64,000 nucleotides of DNA from positions 62,001-126,000 of the forward strand of contig NZ_BMXV01000007.1 in assembly GCF_014651935.1 (NCBI RefSeq), in the 5' to 3' direction. The notes under the pieces were generated by a model. It was not told where the DNA came from. It ran no database searches and saw only the letters and a list, made by a program, of their open reading frames with translations. The stretch's first letter is position 1. The number at the start of each line of letters is the position of its first letter. This DNA is from Marinobacter zhanjiangensis. GTDB taxonomy: Bacteria; Pseudomonadota; Gammaproteobacteria; Pseudomonadales; Oleiphilaceae. The translations under genes were made by a program, and so were the position numbers. Shown here one piece after another: positions 51,792 through 60,049 of the stretch.

Positions 51792-52295
51792 ATGTTCTCG
51801 AAACAGGAAGCTGAAGGGATTGCACGCAAGGCCGTCGCCGCCCTGATCGGGGCCTTGTTGGCGTTTGCCTTGCTGTCGTCCTTGCTTATTGCCGGTCTTG
51901 TCCTGCTGCTATGGGCCGCTACGGCAGCTCTGACGCCGTTGGTGGGGCAGGCCGGGGCGCTGGGGATTTCCGGCGCCATCTGTTTTGTCTTGCTGGGCCT
52001 GTTCTTCTGGCGGCTGATCAGTGCGCGGGCAATGCCGAAGGAAGAAGGCGGTGCCAAGAGCCCCACAATGAGCGAGCGCCTGGAAAACACCATCCGCGAA
52101 AATCCGCTGGAGGCCGCATTAGGCGCCTTTGCCCTGGGGGTTTTCGGTCAGGCCGATCCTCGCTTCCGTGCCATGGTGCTCAGGAGTGGCATGGCCTACA
52201 TGAAGCAGGCGCAGGCTGATAGCGGTGAAGTCGGACCTGAAGAAGCTGCCAATGATGAGGCAGCAAGTGGGAATCCGGCAGGTGGCGAGCCCTGA
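51792..52295 (+). CDS. Phage holin superfamily III-like membrane protein (YqjE-like)
   Basis: 167 residues: two strong membrane segments (about 15-40 and 48-75) and a soluble acidic C-terminus (Glu/Ala/Gly rich). Coupling to a DUF883 gene matches the yqjD-yqjE pair of E. coli. 'Holin' is only the superfamily name; nothing here indicates lysis or a prophage. No YqjK-like third gene follows. Confidence 0.72.
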   Translation: MFSKQEAEGIARKAVAALIGALLAFALLSSLLIAGLVLLLWAATAALTPLVGQAGALGISGAICFVLLGLFFWRLISARAMPKEEGGAKSPTMSERLENTIRENPLEAALGAFALGVFGQADPRFRAMVLRSGMAYMKQAQADSGEVGPEEAANDEAASGNPAGGEP

Positions 52296-52299
52296 GCTG

Positions 52300-52407
52300 T
52301 CAGCTGGACAGCAGGCCGGCGTAGGCGCAATAGAGAAAGGCACCTGATCCGGTCAGGATCATGATCCAGGCGGGGATAACCATATCGCGACGTTTAACCA
52401 TATTCAT
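52300..52407 (-). CDS. 35-residue single-pass membrane protein
   Basis: A small gene in the convergent gap. The product starts MNMVKRRDMVIPAWIMILTG and continues SGAFLYCAYAGLLSS: a basic N-terminal head followed by one ~22-residue hydrophobic segment, so a predicted N-in inner membrane peptide. AAGGAAAGGTGT immediately precedes the ATG and provides a ribosome binding site. I know no family for it; small membrane peptides often modulate a transporter or respiratory complex, but there is no evidence for that here. Confidence 0.6.
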   Translation of the reverse strand: MNMVKRRDMVIPAWIMILTGSGAFLYCAYAGLLSS

Positions 52408-52563
52408 ACACCTTTCCTTTGTTGTTTTTGATATTCGACAATAACTGCAGCATAGATCAAAAAAACGTGAGTAGGTAGATAATAATCTTTCAACACTGGT
52501 CAGGTTTGCAGTCTGTGATCAGCTTCCCTTCAGCCTCGAGCGCATCTTAGGGTAGCCCTGCCG

Positions 52564-53655
52564 TCAACGGCTTCCCTCATTGCCGATTGTCTGAATGCCC
52601 GGATAGAACGAGGAACGGTGCGGATTGTCGTCTTCCGGGAACAGGATCTCATCCACGAAATCGAGCGTTTGCGTCATTACCGCCGGTGTGGCGAGTGCCT
52701 GGTCCCTGTGCCCGGCATCCACCACCAGCCTCAGCCTTGCCCGGGGGTGGCCGGTAACGGCATTGACCCGGATGGCCATGCGGGCGGACTGGGCAAAAGG
52801 CACCACTCGGTCATTGGTACCGTGTAGCAGCAATATCGGCGGGAATTGATTATGGACCTGCGCCACCGGGCTGGCTTCCCGGGCCACTTTGCTCTGATAG
52901 GCCGGGTAACCCATGAGGGCGTCAGCAGCCGGACGTCCCGGTGGCGGCATGGCGGTAATGTCGGACACGCCGGCCCGGGACACCACGCCCTGAATGTCCG
53001 ATGAATGCTCGCCATATCCCATGTCCGGATCTTCCGCCACGGCATCGCCGTTGGTGGCAGCCAGCATCTGCGCCAGATGGCCACCGGAGGCACTGCCACC
53101 CATGGCCACGATACGCCCGGTATCCAGCTCGTACTGATCGGCATTGGCCCGCAGATAGCGGATGGCAGCCTTGGCGTCATGGAGCTGGGCGGGCCACCGG
53201 GCCTCGTCAGCCAGGCGGTAGCCCACATCGACCAGTGCATAGCCCTGGTAAATAGCCCAGTAGACCGGTGCGCTGGCGGCGGATTGCCTGCTGCCGGATC
53301 GCCAGTCGCCCCCGTGGAAATGGACGATGGTCCGGTAAGGCGGCTCTCCCTCGAACGGATAGACAATATTGAGCTGTTGCCGGGGGCTTTCCTGGCTCAG
53401 GGTGTAGGAGATGTCCCGCTCGACCTTCCAGAACTGGTCCAGATCAATGCGCGTATCTGACGCTGCCGGGCTCTGGTTGTCCTCGGGCTGGCGCTGCGCC
53501 ATGCGTTCGAGGGCCTGGCGGAAATCGGCAAGCAGTTCCGGGGAGGCCTGGCCGGATACCGTCAGGTCGACCGGCGGGATGCTGGTCGCAAGAGCCGTGC
53601 CGCCGAACAAACCAGGAAGCATCAGTAAAGTGGTGAGGGTGATCCTGAACGTCAA
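52564..53655 (-). CDS. Secreted alpha/beta hydrolase (esterase/lipase-like)
   Basis: 363 residues with a signal peptide (1-24, ending ALA). Oxyanion-hole motif HFHGGDWRSGS (about 112-122), nucleophile elbow GGSASGGHLAQML (Ser188 or Ser190), acid in LLHGTNDRVVPF and base in DAGHRDQAL. The overall pattern is that of BD-FAE/HSL-like carboxylesterases. The substrate is unknown. It is preceded by a lipoprotein gene in the same direction (46-bp gap), so the two may be cotranscribed. Confidence 0.82.
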   Translation of the reverse strand: MTFRITLTTLLMLPGLFGGTALATSIPPVDLTVSGQASPELLADFRQALERMAQRQPEDNQSPAASDTRIDLDQFWKVERDISYTLSQESPRQQLNIVYPFEGEPPYRTIVHFHGGDWRSGSRQSAASAPVYWAIYQGYALVDVGYRLADEARWPAQLHDAKAAIRYLRANADQYELDTGRIVAMGGSASGGHLAQMLAATNGDAVAEDPDMGYGEHSSDIQGVVSRAGVSDITAMPPPGRPAADALMGYPAYQSKVAREASPVAQVHNQFPPILLLHGTNDRVVPFAQSARMAIRVNAVTGHPRARLRLVVDAGHRDQALATPAVMTQTLDFVDEILFPEDDNPHRSSFYPGIQTIGNEGSR

Positions 53656-53701
53656 GTATGGCTCCTGTTTTTATAAACTACCCGGGCGAGACACCAGCCC
53701 G

Positions 53702-54583
53702 TCAGATGCTGTGCTGTTCATTCATGCGGGCTTCCTGATTCAGCTGCTCCAGCTCCCGGTTCAGCTCACGGGACCACCGCTGAAGCTGGTCCCTGAGATG
53801 CTCGAAAGTCTGGCCGGACAGGTCCGATAACTGCTGTTGGATACGGGCCAGTTCCTTGCTGACTTCGGCGATAGAATCGGGTTCGTCCTCGTCGAGCGCC
53901 TGCTGCTGGCGCTGCAGGTCTTTCCGGGCCTGCTCAAGGGTGCTGCGCTCCTCCTTGCTGGCGGACGGGTTCTGCTCCAGCGCTTCGTCCAGGGACCGAG
54001 ACAGCTTGTCCATGCGTTGCTTCAGGTTCTCACCGTACTGCTCGATCAGGGCGGACATGTCCTCGCGGGTTTGCTCGGAATAGGCAGACAGCTCATCCAC
54101 CAGGCGATCGAGTTCCTGACTGGCCCTGTCCGACTCGTCGGCCAGGCGTGAACGAAGCCTCTCGCCCAGCTCCAGGACGCTGCCCATGAGGCCGCCAATC
54201 CGGGCGTCGGTGGCAATGTCATCACCGGTCTGGTGATAGTCCACCTGCCACTGTTCGTTGATGCGGACCAGATGGGTGGTGGTCTCCAGATTTTCCCCGT
54301 TCAGTTCGGGCAGGTCGCTGAATACGGTCTCTATGCTGGCCTCCTGGTCATCCATCGTTACCCGGCCCCAGCTGACCTCCGCGCCTTCCCAGTTCAGCGT
54401 ATAAGCGTCGAAGCCGCTCTCGTCAACCAGGGTGGAGAGTTCTGCGGCTTTTTGTGCGTCGCCTTCCATCACTGCGGACCAGAATTCCCGGGTCACTTCC
54501 TGGGGTGTTTCCGGGCCACTGCAGCCGCTCAGCAACAGTGACAGCAAAAGCGTGGCCGGGAGAATTCGTAGACAAGTCTTCAT
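53702..54583 (-). CDS. Lipoprotein with DUF4878-like head and long coiled coil
   Basis: 293 residues. Signal peptide with lipobox LLSGC (Cys near 21). Residues 25-120 (EVTREFWSAVMEGDAQKAAE, then TTHLVRINEQWQVDYHQTG) look like a DUF4878/NTF2-like small domain. Residues 130-285 are a heptad-rich, Gln/Glu/Leu-heavy coiled coil (LEQARKDLQRQQQALDEDEP). It may span or sense the periplasm. Function unknown. Confidence 0.7.
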   Translation of the reverse strand: MKTCLRILPATLLLSLLLSGCSGPETPQEVTREFWSAVMEGDAQKAAELSTLVDESGFDAYTLNWEGAEVSWGRVTMDDQEASIETVFSDLPELNGENLETTTHLVRINEQWQVDYHQTGDDIATDARIGGLMGSVLELGERLRSRLADESDRASQELDRLVDELSAYSEQTREDMSALIEQYGENLKQRMDKLSRSLDEALEQNPSASKEERSTLEQARKDLQRQQQALDEDEPDSIAEVSKELARIQQQLSDLSGQTFEHLRDQLQRWSRELNRELEQLNQEARMNEQHSI

Positions 54584-54841
54584 GGTGTATCCGATGTGGT
54601 GTCGATAATTTTGACGAGGTCAGATGTTAACCCGGAGCCACCCGTATGGAAACGCTTGCAGGAGATTCGAAGGGGGTGCAAACGCTGTGTCGTCAGTGAG
54701 GTCATGAATTGGTGTCAACCTGACAGCCCCCCCCGCGTGAAGTTGCTGCTATCTGGCCAGTTAACCTGGACGCCGGTATGGTAATGTTTCAGGCTGGCGT
54801 CTGACATTATTCTGGCATCTGAAGCCTTGTCGAGAGGGGAT

Positions 54842-55483
54842 ATGGACTACATTGGGCCAATCAGCACTGCTGTAATGGCGATTGTCTGGATTATCTATTT
54901 TCAGGTTTTCTACATTCAGTACAAGCGTAATAACCGTCCCTATCTCGTCATCCACCATGCCCAGAACGAAAACCCGGATGCCCTTTGCCTGTTGGTCAAT
55001 ATGGGAAAGGAAACGGTGCATGTGCAATGTGTCCAGGTGGTGATCTTCACCCGGGCAGGAGAAGAGCGTGTGATGACCGTTACCGAGTACCGCCGGGTTG
55101 GCGCGGATGACCGCAGCATCCATCAGATACTGCGCCAGGGGCCCCTGAGCCCCGGTGGTTACCTGGTGCTGGGGTCATTCCGCAATATCGTGCTGGGGCG
55201 CCGTAGTGAAGATGACGAAGCCGGGCACCTGTTCGAGGACATTACCGATATCGAGCTTCGCGCTGCCTTCATTCACGGCCCCAGCTGGTCGCCGGTGGGC
55301 GTTCGCCGTCATTTCGTGCTGGAGCACAGTGGCCAGGGGGCCCGGGTATTTCCCCGCAACATCTACAGTGAGCAGCTTACCCGGCGCAAGGATCGCTCAG
55401 AGGTCCGGCAGTGGGTGGAGTCTGAGCTCCGGCCGGAGCGTGAGGGCAGCGATGAGTCGGAGAACTCCGATCAGACACAATAG
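54842..55483 (+). CDS. Membrane-anchored protein of unknown function
   Basis: 213 residues from the ATG at 54842, with GAGGGGAT just before. One N-terminal membrane segment (ISTAVMAIVWIIYFQVFYIQ), then a soluble domain that looks beta-rich (YLVIHHAQNENPDALCLLV, VQVVIFTRAGEERVMTVTEY, GGYLVLGSFRNIVLG, RRHFVLEHSGQGARVF) and a charged C-terminal tail. Anchor direction and function cannot be told. The divergent 258-bp gap upstream holds a run of eight C (about 54,727-54,734) and no other clear signal. Confidence 0.65.
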   Translation: MDYIGPISTAVMAIVWIIYFQVFYIQYKRNNRPYLVIHHAQNENPDALCLLVNMGKETVHVQCVQVVIFTRAGEERVMTVTEYRRVGADDRSIHQILRQGPLSPGGYLVLGSFRNIVLGRRSEDDEAGHLFEDITDIELRAAFIHGPSWSPVGVRRHFVLEHSGQGARVFPRNIYSEQLTRRKDRSEVRQWVESELRPEREGSDESENSDQTQ

Positions 55484-55560
55484 CCGTTCGGGCAACATGC
55501 AGGACAAGGGCCCACTTTGCCTGACATAATGCCGCATTGTTCCCTCTGATCAGATTTTCC

Positions 55561-55950
55561 ATGACTGACCTTTCTGACCCCAAAACAGCTCGTGAACTCA
55601 AGGGTGGTACCGGCCTTCGCCGCATGATTAATGCGGTTGGCTATTCCGTGCAAGGCTTTCGGGCTGCTTTCCGCACCGAGCCGGCATTCCGTCAACTGGC
55701 GTTGTTGAACATGGTGCTCCTGCCAATAGCACTGTGGGTGGATGTCTCGCCTGCCGAACGTGCCATTCTGATGGTCACGCCGCTGCTGTCCCTGACAATC
55801 GAGTTGATCAATTCATCCATTGAGCACGTGGTGGATCGTATTTCCCTGGAGCTGCATCCGTTATCCAAATCGGCCAAGGACATGGGCAGCGCAGCGCAGT
55901 TCATGGGGCTGGTCATCATTGCTGTCTGCTGGGGCGTCATCCTGATCTGA
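55561..55950 (+). CDS. dgkA: Diacylglycerol kinase DgkA
   Basis: 129 residues with three membrane helices. DgkA motifs: GLRRMINAVGYSVQGFRAAF, TEPAFRQLALLN, the catalytic ELINSSIEHVVDRIS, and HPLSKSAKDMGSAAQF. It phosphorylates diacylglycerol in the inner membrane, recycling lipid from periplasmic glucan or lipid A modification. The ribosome binding site is poor; the TTG at 55537 is an in-frame alternative but would add non-conserved residues. Confidence 0.94.
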   Translation: MTDLSDPKTARELKGGTGLRRMINAVGYSVQGFRAAFRTEPAFRQLALLNMVLLPIALWVDVSPAERAILMVTPLLSLTIELINSSIEHVVDRISLELHPLSKSAKDMGSAAQFMGLVIIAVCWGVILI

Positions 55951-56111
55951 AATCGTGCGTCCGAGATTGGGCGCAAGGGTTCTCGACAGCTCCGCGGAAG
56001 GGTGTCCAGACCCGGCTTGCGAGCAGGGCTTCAGGGTAACTGGTAAGTAAAAAGTGGCATTGCGCTTTTTGGCGGAATAAGGTTAGCTGTCTACCTTTTG
56101 GGAGGTGGTCC

Positions 56112-57305
56112 TTGTCGCATTTTCGCCTGGCATTGTTACTTGGTATGACCGTCGCTCTGGGGCCGCTTGCCCTGGATGCCTACCTGCCTGCGTTTCCCGA
56201 TATTGCTGCCAACCTGGGTGTGGAACTTGGGGATGTGGGGCTTACCCTGAGCGCCTATGTGGGGGCCCTGGGCCTTGCGCAACTGGTCGGTGGCCCTCTG
56301 TCGGATCGCTATGGTCGTCAGATTATCCTGCTCGGTGGCCTGCTGGTTTTCGGTGTGGCTGCTTTCATGGTGGCCCGCGCCAGCACCCTGGATAACATGT
56401 TGTTGTGGCGTGTCATCCAGGGTATCGGCGGGGCCTTCTGCGCCGTCTCGGTACCGGCCATCGTGCGCGACAATACCAATGGCCAGGAGGCGGCAAGACT
56501 GTTCGGGCTCATTGGCCTGATCATGTTTATTGCCCCGGCCGCCGCACCCTCCATCGGGGTCCTGTTGCTGTCAATGGGTGACTGGCATGCCATCTTCCTG
56601 ATGCTGACCGGCTACGCGGTATTCCTTGGCATTGTTCTGAAGATGCTGCTGTTTCGTCGGCTACCGCCTCACCAGCCTGTCACCACACCGGTCAGCAGTC
56701 TGGTAACCAATTACGGTAGGGTGCTCAGGCACCGGACTACCATGCGCTTCGTGGGCATCCAGGTATTGTGCTTCAGTGCCATGCTGGTGTTTATCACCCA
56801 CGCTTCGTTTATTTACCAGCAGTGGTTCGGGCTTTCCAACGCCCATTTCTCCGCGTTGTTCGCCGCCAATGTCGGCATGATGGCCCTGCTCAATCTGCTG
56901 AACCGCCGCTTGCTGTTAACCTTCTCCTCCACGTTACTGCTTCGTATCGGGGTTCTGGCGCAGTTTGCGGCCATGGTAGCACTGGTTATTTGTGCCTGGC
57001 TGGCTGTCCCCTACTGGGCGGTAGCTGCCTGCATCGTTGTGGCGGTGGGCTGCATGGGGGCGATCATCCCCAACAACATGGCCAATGCCCTGGAGTACTT
57101 TCCTCACCTGGGAGGCACGGCCTCTGCAATGCTGGGGGCTACCCAGTTTACCGGTGCCGGTATTATCAGTGCCCTGTCTGCCACCTACGCCGGCGATACG
57201 CTGTTACCCATTACGCTGATCATGGCTATCTGCTCCCTCGGGGCAGTCATGCTGGCTGTAGGCGCCCCGGGGGCAGTGACCCGTGAGGCGGCGCTGGAGC
57301 GCTGA
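56112..57305 (+). CDS. Bcr/CflA family drug resistance transporter (MFS)
   Basis: 397 residues with 12 membrane segments. The start FRLALLLGMTVALGPLALDA, then YLPAFPDIA, and the motif-A loop GGPLSDRYGRQIILLGGLLV identify the Bcr/CflA branch of drug:proton antiporters. The start is TTG at 56112, five bases after GGGAGGTGG. It is transcribed alone. The real substrate is unknown. Confidence 0.9.
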   Translation: MSHFRLALLLGMTVALGPLALDAYLPAFPDIAANLGVELGDVGLTLSAYVGALGLAQLVGGPLSDRYGRQIILLGGLLVFGVAAFMVARASTLDNMLLWRVIQGIGGAFCAVSVPAIVRDNTNGQEAARLFGLIGLIMFIAPAAAPSIGVLLLSMGDWHAIFLMLTGYAVFLGIVLKMLLFRRLPPHQPVTTPVSSLVTNYGRVLRHRTTMRFVGIQVLCFSAMLVFITHASFIYQQWFGLSNAHFSALFAANVGMMALLNLLNRRLLLTFSSTLLLRIGVLAQFAAMVALVICAWLAVPYWAVAACIVVAVGCMGAIIPNNMANALEYFPHLGGTASAMLGATQFTGAGIISALSATYAGDTLLPITLIMAICSLGAVMLAVGAPGAVTREAALER

Positions 57306-57471
57306 TATTACGGTGTTCCCTGCTGGCCAGTCGTCGCCAGGGGCTTTCAGGTATGTGGCTCCAGGCCTGCCAGCGTCTGTGATATTCCTTATACCGAGCG
57401 GGCCGCAGAGTTAACAGAACCTGATAAACTGCGATAGTAATTTCATGAAAACGCCGGAAGGAGGCAATATC

Positions 57472-57627
57472 ATGGCCAGAAAACGGGCGATGCCCACACA
57501 GGAAAGCGCGGTCAAACGGGAACTGAAAACCCCGAAATACCAGATGCGGGTGGTTGAAGACAAAACGAAGTATAAGCGCCAGCGGAACAAGAAGCTCCGG
57601 GCCGAGGATTTCCGCAAGGCTGCCTGA
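57472..57627 (+). CDS. Small basic protein resembling ribosome-rescue factor ArfA
   Basis: 51 residues from the ATG at 57472, preceded by GGAAGGAGG. About a third of the residues are Lys or Arg. The core LKTPKYQMRVVEDKTKYKRQ lines up by eye with the ArfA core ([20 protein letters not shown] in E. coli), with a three-residue gap. ArfA rescues ribosomes stalled on non-stop mRNAs with RF2. In E. coli the arfA mRNA has a hairpin in its 3' coding part that is cut by RNase III; here a strong hairpin spans the last codons and the stop codon (57602-57652). The similarity is short, so the assignment is tentative; a different small basic family is possible. Confidence 0.5.
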   Translation: MARKRAMPTQESAVKRELKTPKYQMRVVEDKTKYKRQRNKKLRAEDFRKAA

Positions 57628-57652
57628 AGGGTGGTCTTACGGAAATCCTTGG
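57602..57652 (+). promoter_or_regulatory. Hairpin across the stop codon of the ArfA-like gene
   Basis: AGGATTTCCG (57605-57614) pairs perfectly with CGGAAATCCT (57640-57649). The stem extends inward by AAG/CTT after one mismatch and outward by CC/GG plus a G-T pair. The TGA stop codon (57625-57627) sits in the loop. There is no T-run, so an RNase III site fits better than a terminator. Confidence 0.65.
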
Positions 57653-57943
57653 TGGGCCCTTGGCCTTACCGGGTGCGCAATAAGCAGGGAAAAGGTCATT
57701 GAGGGATCCTGGCCGCCACAGGGAAATTGCCACTCTGACCGACGCCGACACCCCCCGATTGTCGAAGCTGCTCCTGATTGATTGGAGGGCTGTCCTGCCA
57801 TTGGCACTTGGTGGTAAAGCCGGCCTATGGCGCCAGCAAGCGGGTACCAGAACCAACAAGGCCCGCACAAGGTGGCCTTGGTCGGAATCCCTGATGTCGT
57901 GAACCACCCCCCATGATTTACAAGTTGCAAAGGAGTGCATCCC
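57628..57943. other. Intergenic region, no gene seen
   Basis: A 316-bp gap between the ArfA-like and DUF4124 genes. Apart from the right arm of the hairpin above, it holds no promoter I trust. Open frames on both strands lack ribosome binding sites and recognisable products. Confidence 0.4.
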
Positions 57944-58396
57944 ATGCCGGTCAGGCTGTTTTTCATTGTCGTTGCCATTTGCTTTTCCTCCGTCGCTGCT
58001 GCCCAGGTCTATAAGTGGACCGATGAGAATGGCGTGGTTCATTACGATGAAGACAAACCAGATGCCCGGCACCAGCAATTCCGCTTCCAGGGCTATAACG
58101 AAATCGAGAGCAGTGGCAATGCCCGGGTAAGAAGCTCTATGGAAACCATGGAGCGTGAACGTGCTCAGGCTGCGAGGCAAGCCGAGCAGGAGACACATGA
58201 GGGCGGGCGTCAGCGGTCATCTGCGAAAAGAGAGGCCCGGGAGTTAGCTGAACGGTGTGATCGCTACGTTGAGCGAATTGATCATATCGACAGCAGGCTG
58301 CGTGCCGGGGGTTATTCCAGCAGCACGGGCAATCGACTGCGCGCCGAGCGAAGGGAGCTGTTTGGTCAGCGAGCCCGCGAGTGTTTGAGGAACTGA
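57944..58396 (+). CDS. DUF4124 domain-containing periplasmic protein
   Basis: 150 residues from the ATG at 57944 (AAGGAG nine bases upstream). Signal peptide ending VAAA, then the DUF4124 signature QVYKWTDENGVVHYDEDKP. The rest is a charged helical region (METMERERAQAARQAEQETH) with a Cys pair (Cys near 107 and near the C-terminus). DUF4124 proteins are common in gammaproteobacterial envelopes; their function is unknown. Confidence 0.85.
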   Translation: MPVRLFFIVVAICFSSVAAAQVYKWTDENGVVHYDEDKPDARHQQFRFQGYNEIESSGNARVRSSMETMERERAQAARQAEQETHEGGRQRSSAKREARELAERCDRYVERIDHIDSRLRAGGYSSSTGNRLRAERRELFGQRARECLRN

Positions 58397-58418
58397 TTTT
58401 CCCGCCGGCCTGAAACAA

Positions 58419-58444
58419 CAAAGCCCGCACAAGGGCGGGCTTTG
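58419..58444. terminator. Bidirectional terminator between the DUF4124 gene and tRNA-Phe
   Basis: CAAAGCCCGC (58419-58428) and GCGGGCTTTG (58435-58444) form a perfect 10-bp stem with a 6-nt loop between two convergent genes. T-runs on both sides are short. Confidence 0.7.
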
Positions 58445-58457
58445 TCATTGAATCTGA

Positions 58458-58533
58458 TGGTGCCCGGAGGCGGAATCGAACCACCGACACACGGATTTTC
58501 AATCCGTTGCTCTACCGACTGAGCTATCCGGGC
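58458..58533 (-). tRNA. tRNA-Phe, anticodon GAA
   Basis: A 76-nt tRNA. Acceptor stem GCCCGGA/TCCGGGC, D-arm GCTCAGTCGGTAGAGC, anticodon stem ACGGA/TCCGT around loop TTGAAAA (anticodon GAA), T-loop GTTCGATTC, encoded CCA. It lies downstream of yggX, as in Pseudomonas. Confidence 0.97.
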
Positions 58534-58653
58534 AAGTTGCGGTACTGCTCTGCAACGGGGCGCTATTAAACCGGTTTAGGGTGGTTGAGTCAAGGCCGCC
58601 ACGGAAAAAATTGCCGGGGGCTTTCCGTGTGGTTAAACCTTGATCAGCCAGCG

Positions 58654-58926
58654 TTATTTCTCCGGGGGTACGTAGCCTTCGGCCTTGTCGAACGGCTCGT
58701 TGTTGAAGAAGCGTTCCATCTGCGCCTGCAGATACTTGCGGGTGTTCGGGTCCATCAGGCTCAGGTGCTTTTCGTTGATCAGCATGGTCTGCTGGGCCTG
58801 CCATTCCTCCCAGGCCTGTTTCGAGATGTTCTCGTAGATGTCCTGGCCTTTCGCGCCGGGCATCGGGGGGAACTGGAGGCCTTCCATTTCTTTCTGGTAC
58901 TTGCGGCAGAAAACGGTGCGGCTCAT
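58654..58926 (-). CDS. yggX: Fe(2+)-trafficking protein YggX
   Basis: 90 residues, the family length. The start [20 protein letters not shown] carries the conserved Cys; the [20 protein letters not shown] and [16 protein letters not shown] blocks are diagnostic. It protects iron-sulfur clusters from oxidative damage and moves ferrous iron. It sits 58 bp after mutY, itself an iron-sulfur enzyme. The ATG at 58926 was chosen over a longer frame opening at 59118 that overlaps mutY. Confidence 0.96.
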   Translation of the reverse strand: MSRTVFCRKYQKEMEGLQFPPMPGAKGQDIYENISKQAWEEWQAQQTMLINEKHLSLMDPNTRKYLQAQMERFFNNEPFDKAEGYVPPEK

Positions 58927-58984
58927 GGGGGCTCCTATGCGGTATGGGTGCCTGAATGTCTCAATTGACCGGGATGATAACAGA

Positions 58985-60049
58985 TCAGAGCAGGGCAGCC
59001 TGCCCGGGACTGCTGAGTAGCGTGCGGATCGGCGCCGGCAGGCCAAGGTCGAGAGCGGTCTCCCGGTGCAGCCAGCGCTGGTCGGCGTCGTCCCGGACCA
59101 TGTTGGTGTCCGCAACATGGAGCCGGGCGGGCTGGATGTGCAGATGGTAATGGCTGAAGGTGTGGCGAAAACCGCTGATCAGGTCCGGTTCGCTGCAGTC
59201 GAGTCCGAACTGTTGTTCGCAGGCATCCTGTAGCTCATCGGGGCCAAAGGCCGGGTCCAGTTCCGGCAGGCTCCACAAGCCGCCCCAGATGCCGCTGGGT
59301 GGCCGCCGTTCCAGCAGGATACGGCCGTCGTGGTCTTCCAGGATGACCATCCAGGTGGTTTTTTCCGGTTTTTCCTTTTTGGGCTTGCGACCGGGATAGA
59401 GGTGAATTTCGCCGTTGGCATAGGCCGTGCAGCCATCCCTGACCGGGCAATGCTCGCAGTCCGGGCGGCTACGGGTGCAGACCATGGCGCCCAGGTCCAT
59501 GATCGCCTGGGTGTAGTCCCGTGCCCGTGCATCCGGCGTGTGTTCCTCGGCACGCTGCCATAAGGCGTTCAGCGTGGCGGTCTGTCCCGGCCAGCCGGGG
59601 ATGGCGTGGTAGCGCGCCAGTACCCGCTTGACGTTGCCGTCGAGAATGGCCGCACGGCAATCCCATGCCTGGGCGATGATGGCAGCGGCGGTCGATCGAC
59701 CGATACCCGGCAGGGATTCCAGGGCATCCTGTTGCCGAGGGAATTCGCCGCCATGGTCTTCCATCACCCGGATGGCCGCCTTTTGCAGATTGCGTGCCCG
59801 GGCGTAGTAACCAAGCCCGGACCAGTGTCCGAGCACGTCATCCACCGGCGCTTCCGCCAGCTCCCTGACGGTGGGAAACCGCTCCATGAAGGCCCGGAAA
59901 TAGGGGATGACGGTCGTCACCTGGGTCTGCTGAAGCATGATCTCCGAAACCCAGACACGGTAGGGTGAACGATCCTGGTGCCACGGCAGGTCATGCCTGC
60001 CGTGACGGTCGTACCATTGCAGAAGACGGTCGGCGAAGCGGTCGCTCAT
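58985..60049 (-). CDS. mutY: A/G-specific adenine DNA glycosylase MutY
   Basis: 354 residues. Helix-hairpin-helix [15 protein letters not shown], catalytic Asp in [13 protein letters not shown], the early [17 protein letters not shown], and the 4Fe-4S loop C-x6-C-x2-C-x5-C ([17 protein letters not shown]). The C-terminal Nudix-like domain (about 225-354) recognises 8-oxoguanine. It removes adenine opposite 8-oxoG. Its start overlaps the end of asmA by 4 bases. Confidence 0.97.
   Translation of the reverse strand: MSDRFADRLLQWYDRHGRHDLPWHQDRSPYRVWVSEIMLQQTQVTTVIPYFRAFMERFPTVRELAEAPVDDVLGHWSGLGYYARARNLQKAAIRVMEDHGGEFPRQQDALESLPGIGRSTAAAIIAQAWDCRAAILDGNVKRVLARYHAIPGWPGQTATLNALWQRAEEHTPDARARDYTQAIMDLGAMVCTRSRPDCEHCPVRDGCTAYANGEIHLYPGRKPKKEKPEKTTWMVILEDHDGRILLERRPPSGIWGGLWSLPELDPAFGPDELQDACEQQFGLDCSEPDLISGFRHTFSHYHLHIQPARLHVADTNMVRDDADQRWLHRETALDLGLPAPIRTLLSSPGQAALL

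Noticed and set aside
51792..52295. Holin-like gene as evidence of a prophage
   Set aside because: Paired with a DUF883 gene like E. coli yqjD-yqjE; no lysin, capsid, integrase or attachment site nearby.
57935..57943. GTG start for the DUF4124 protein
   Set aside because: It directly abuts AAGGAG with no spacing; the ATG at 57944 is correctly spaced and begins the signal peptide.
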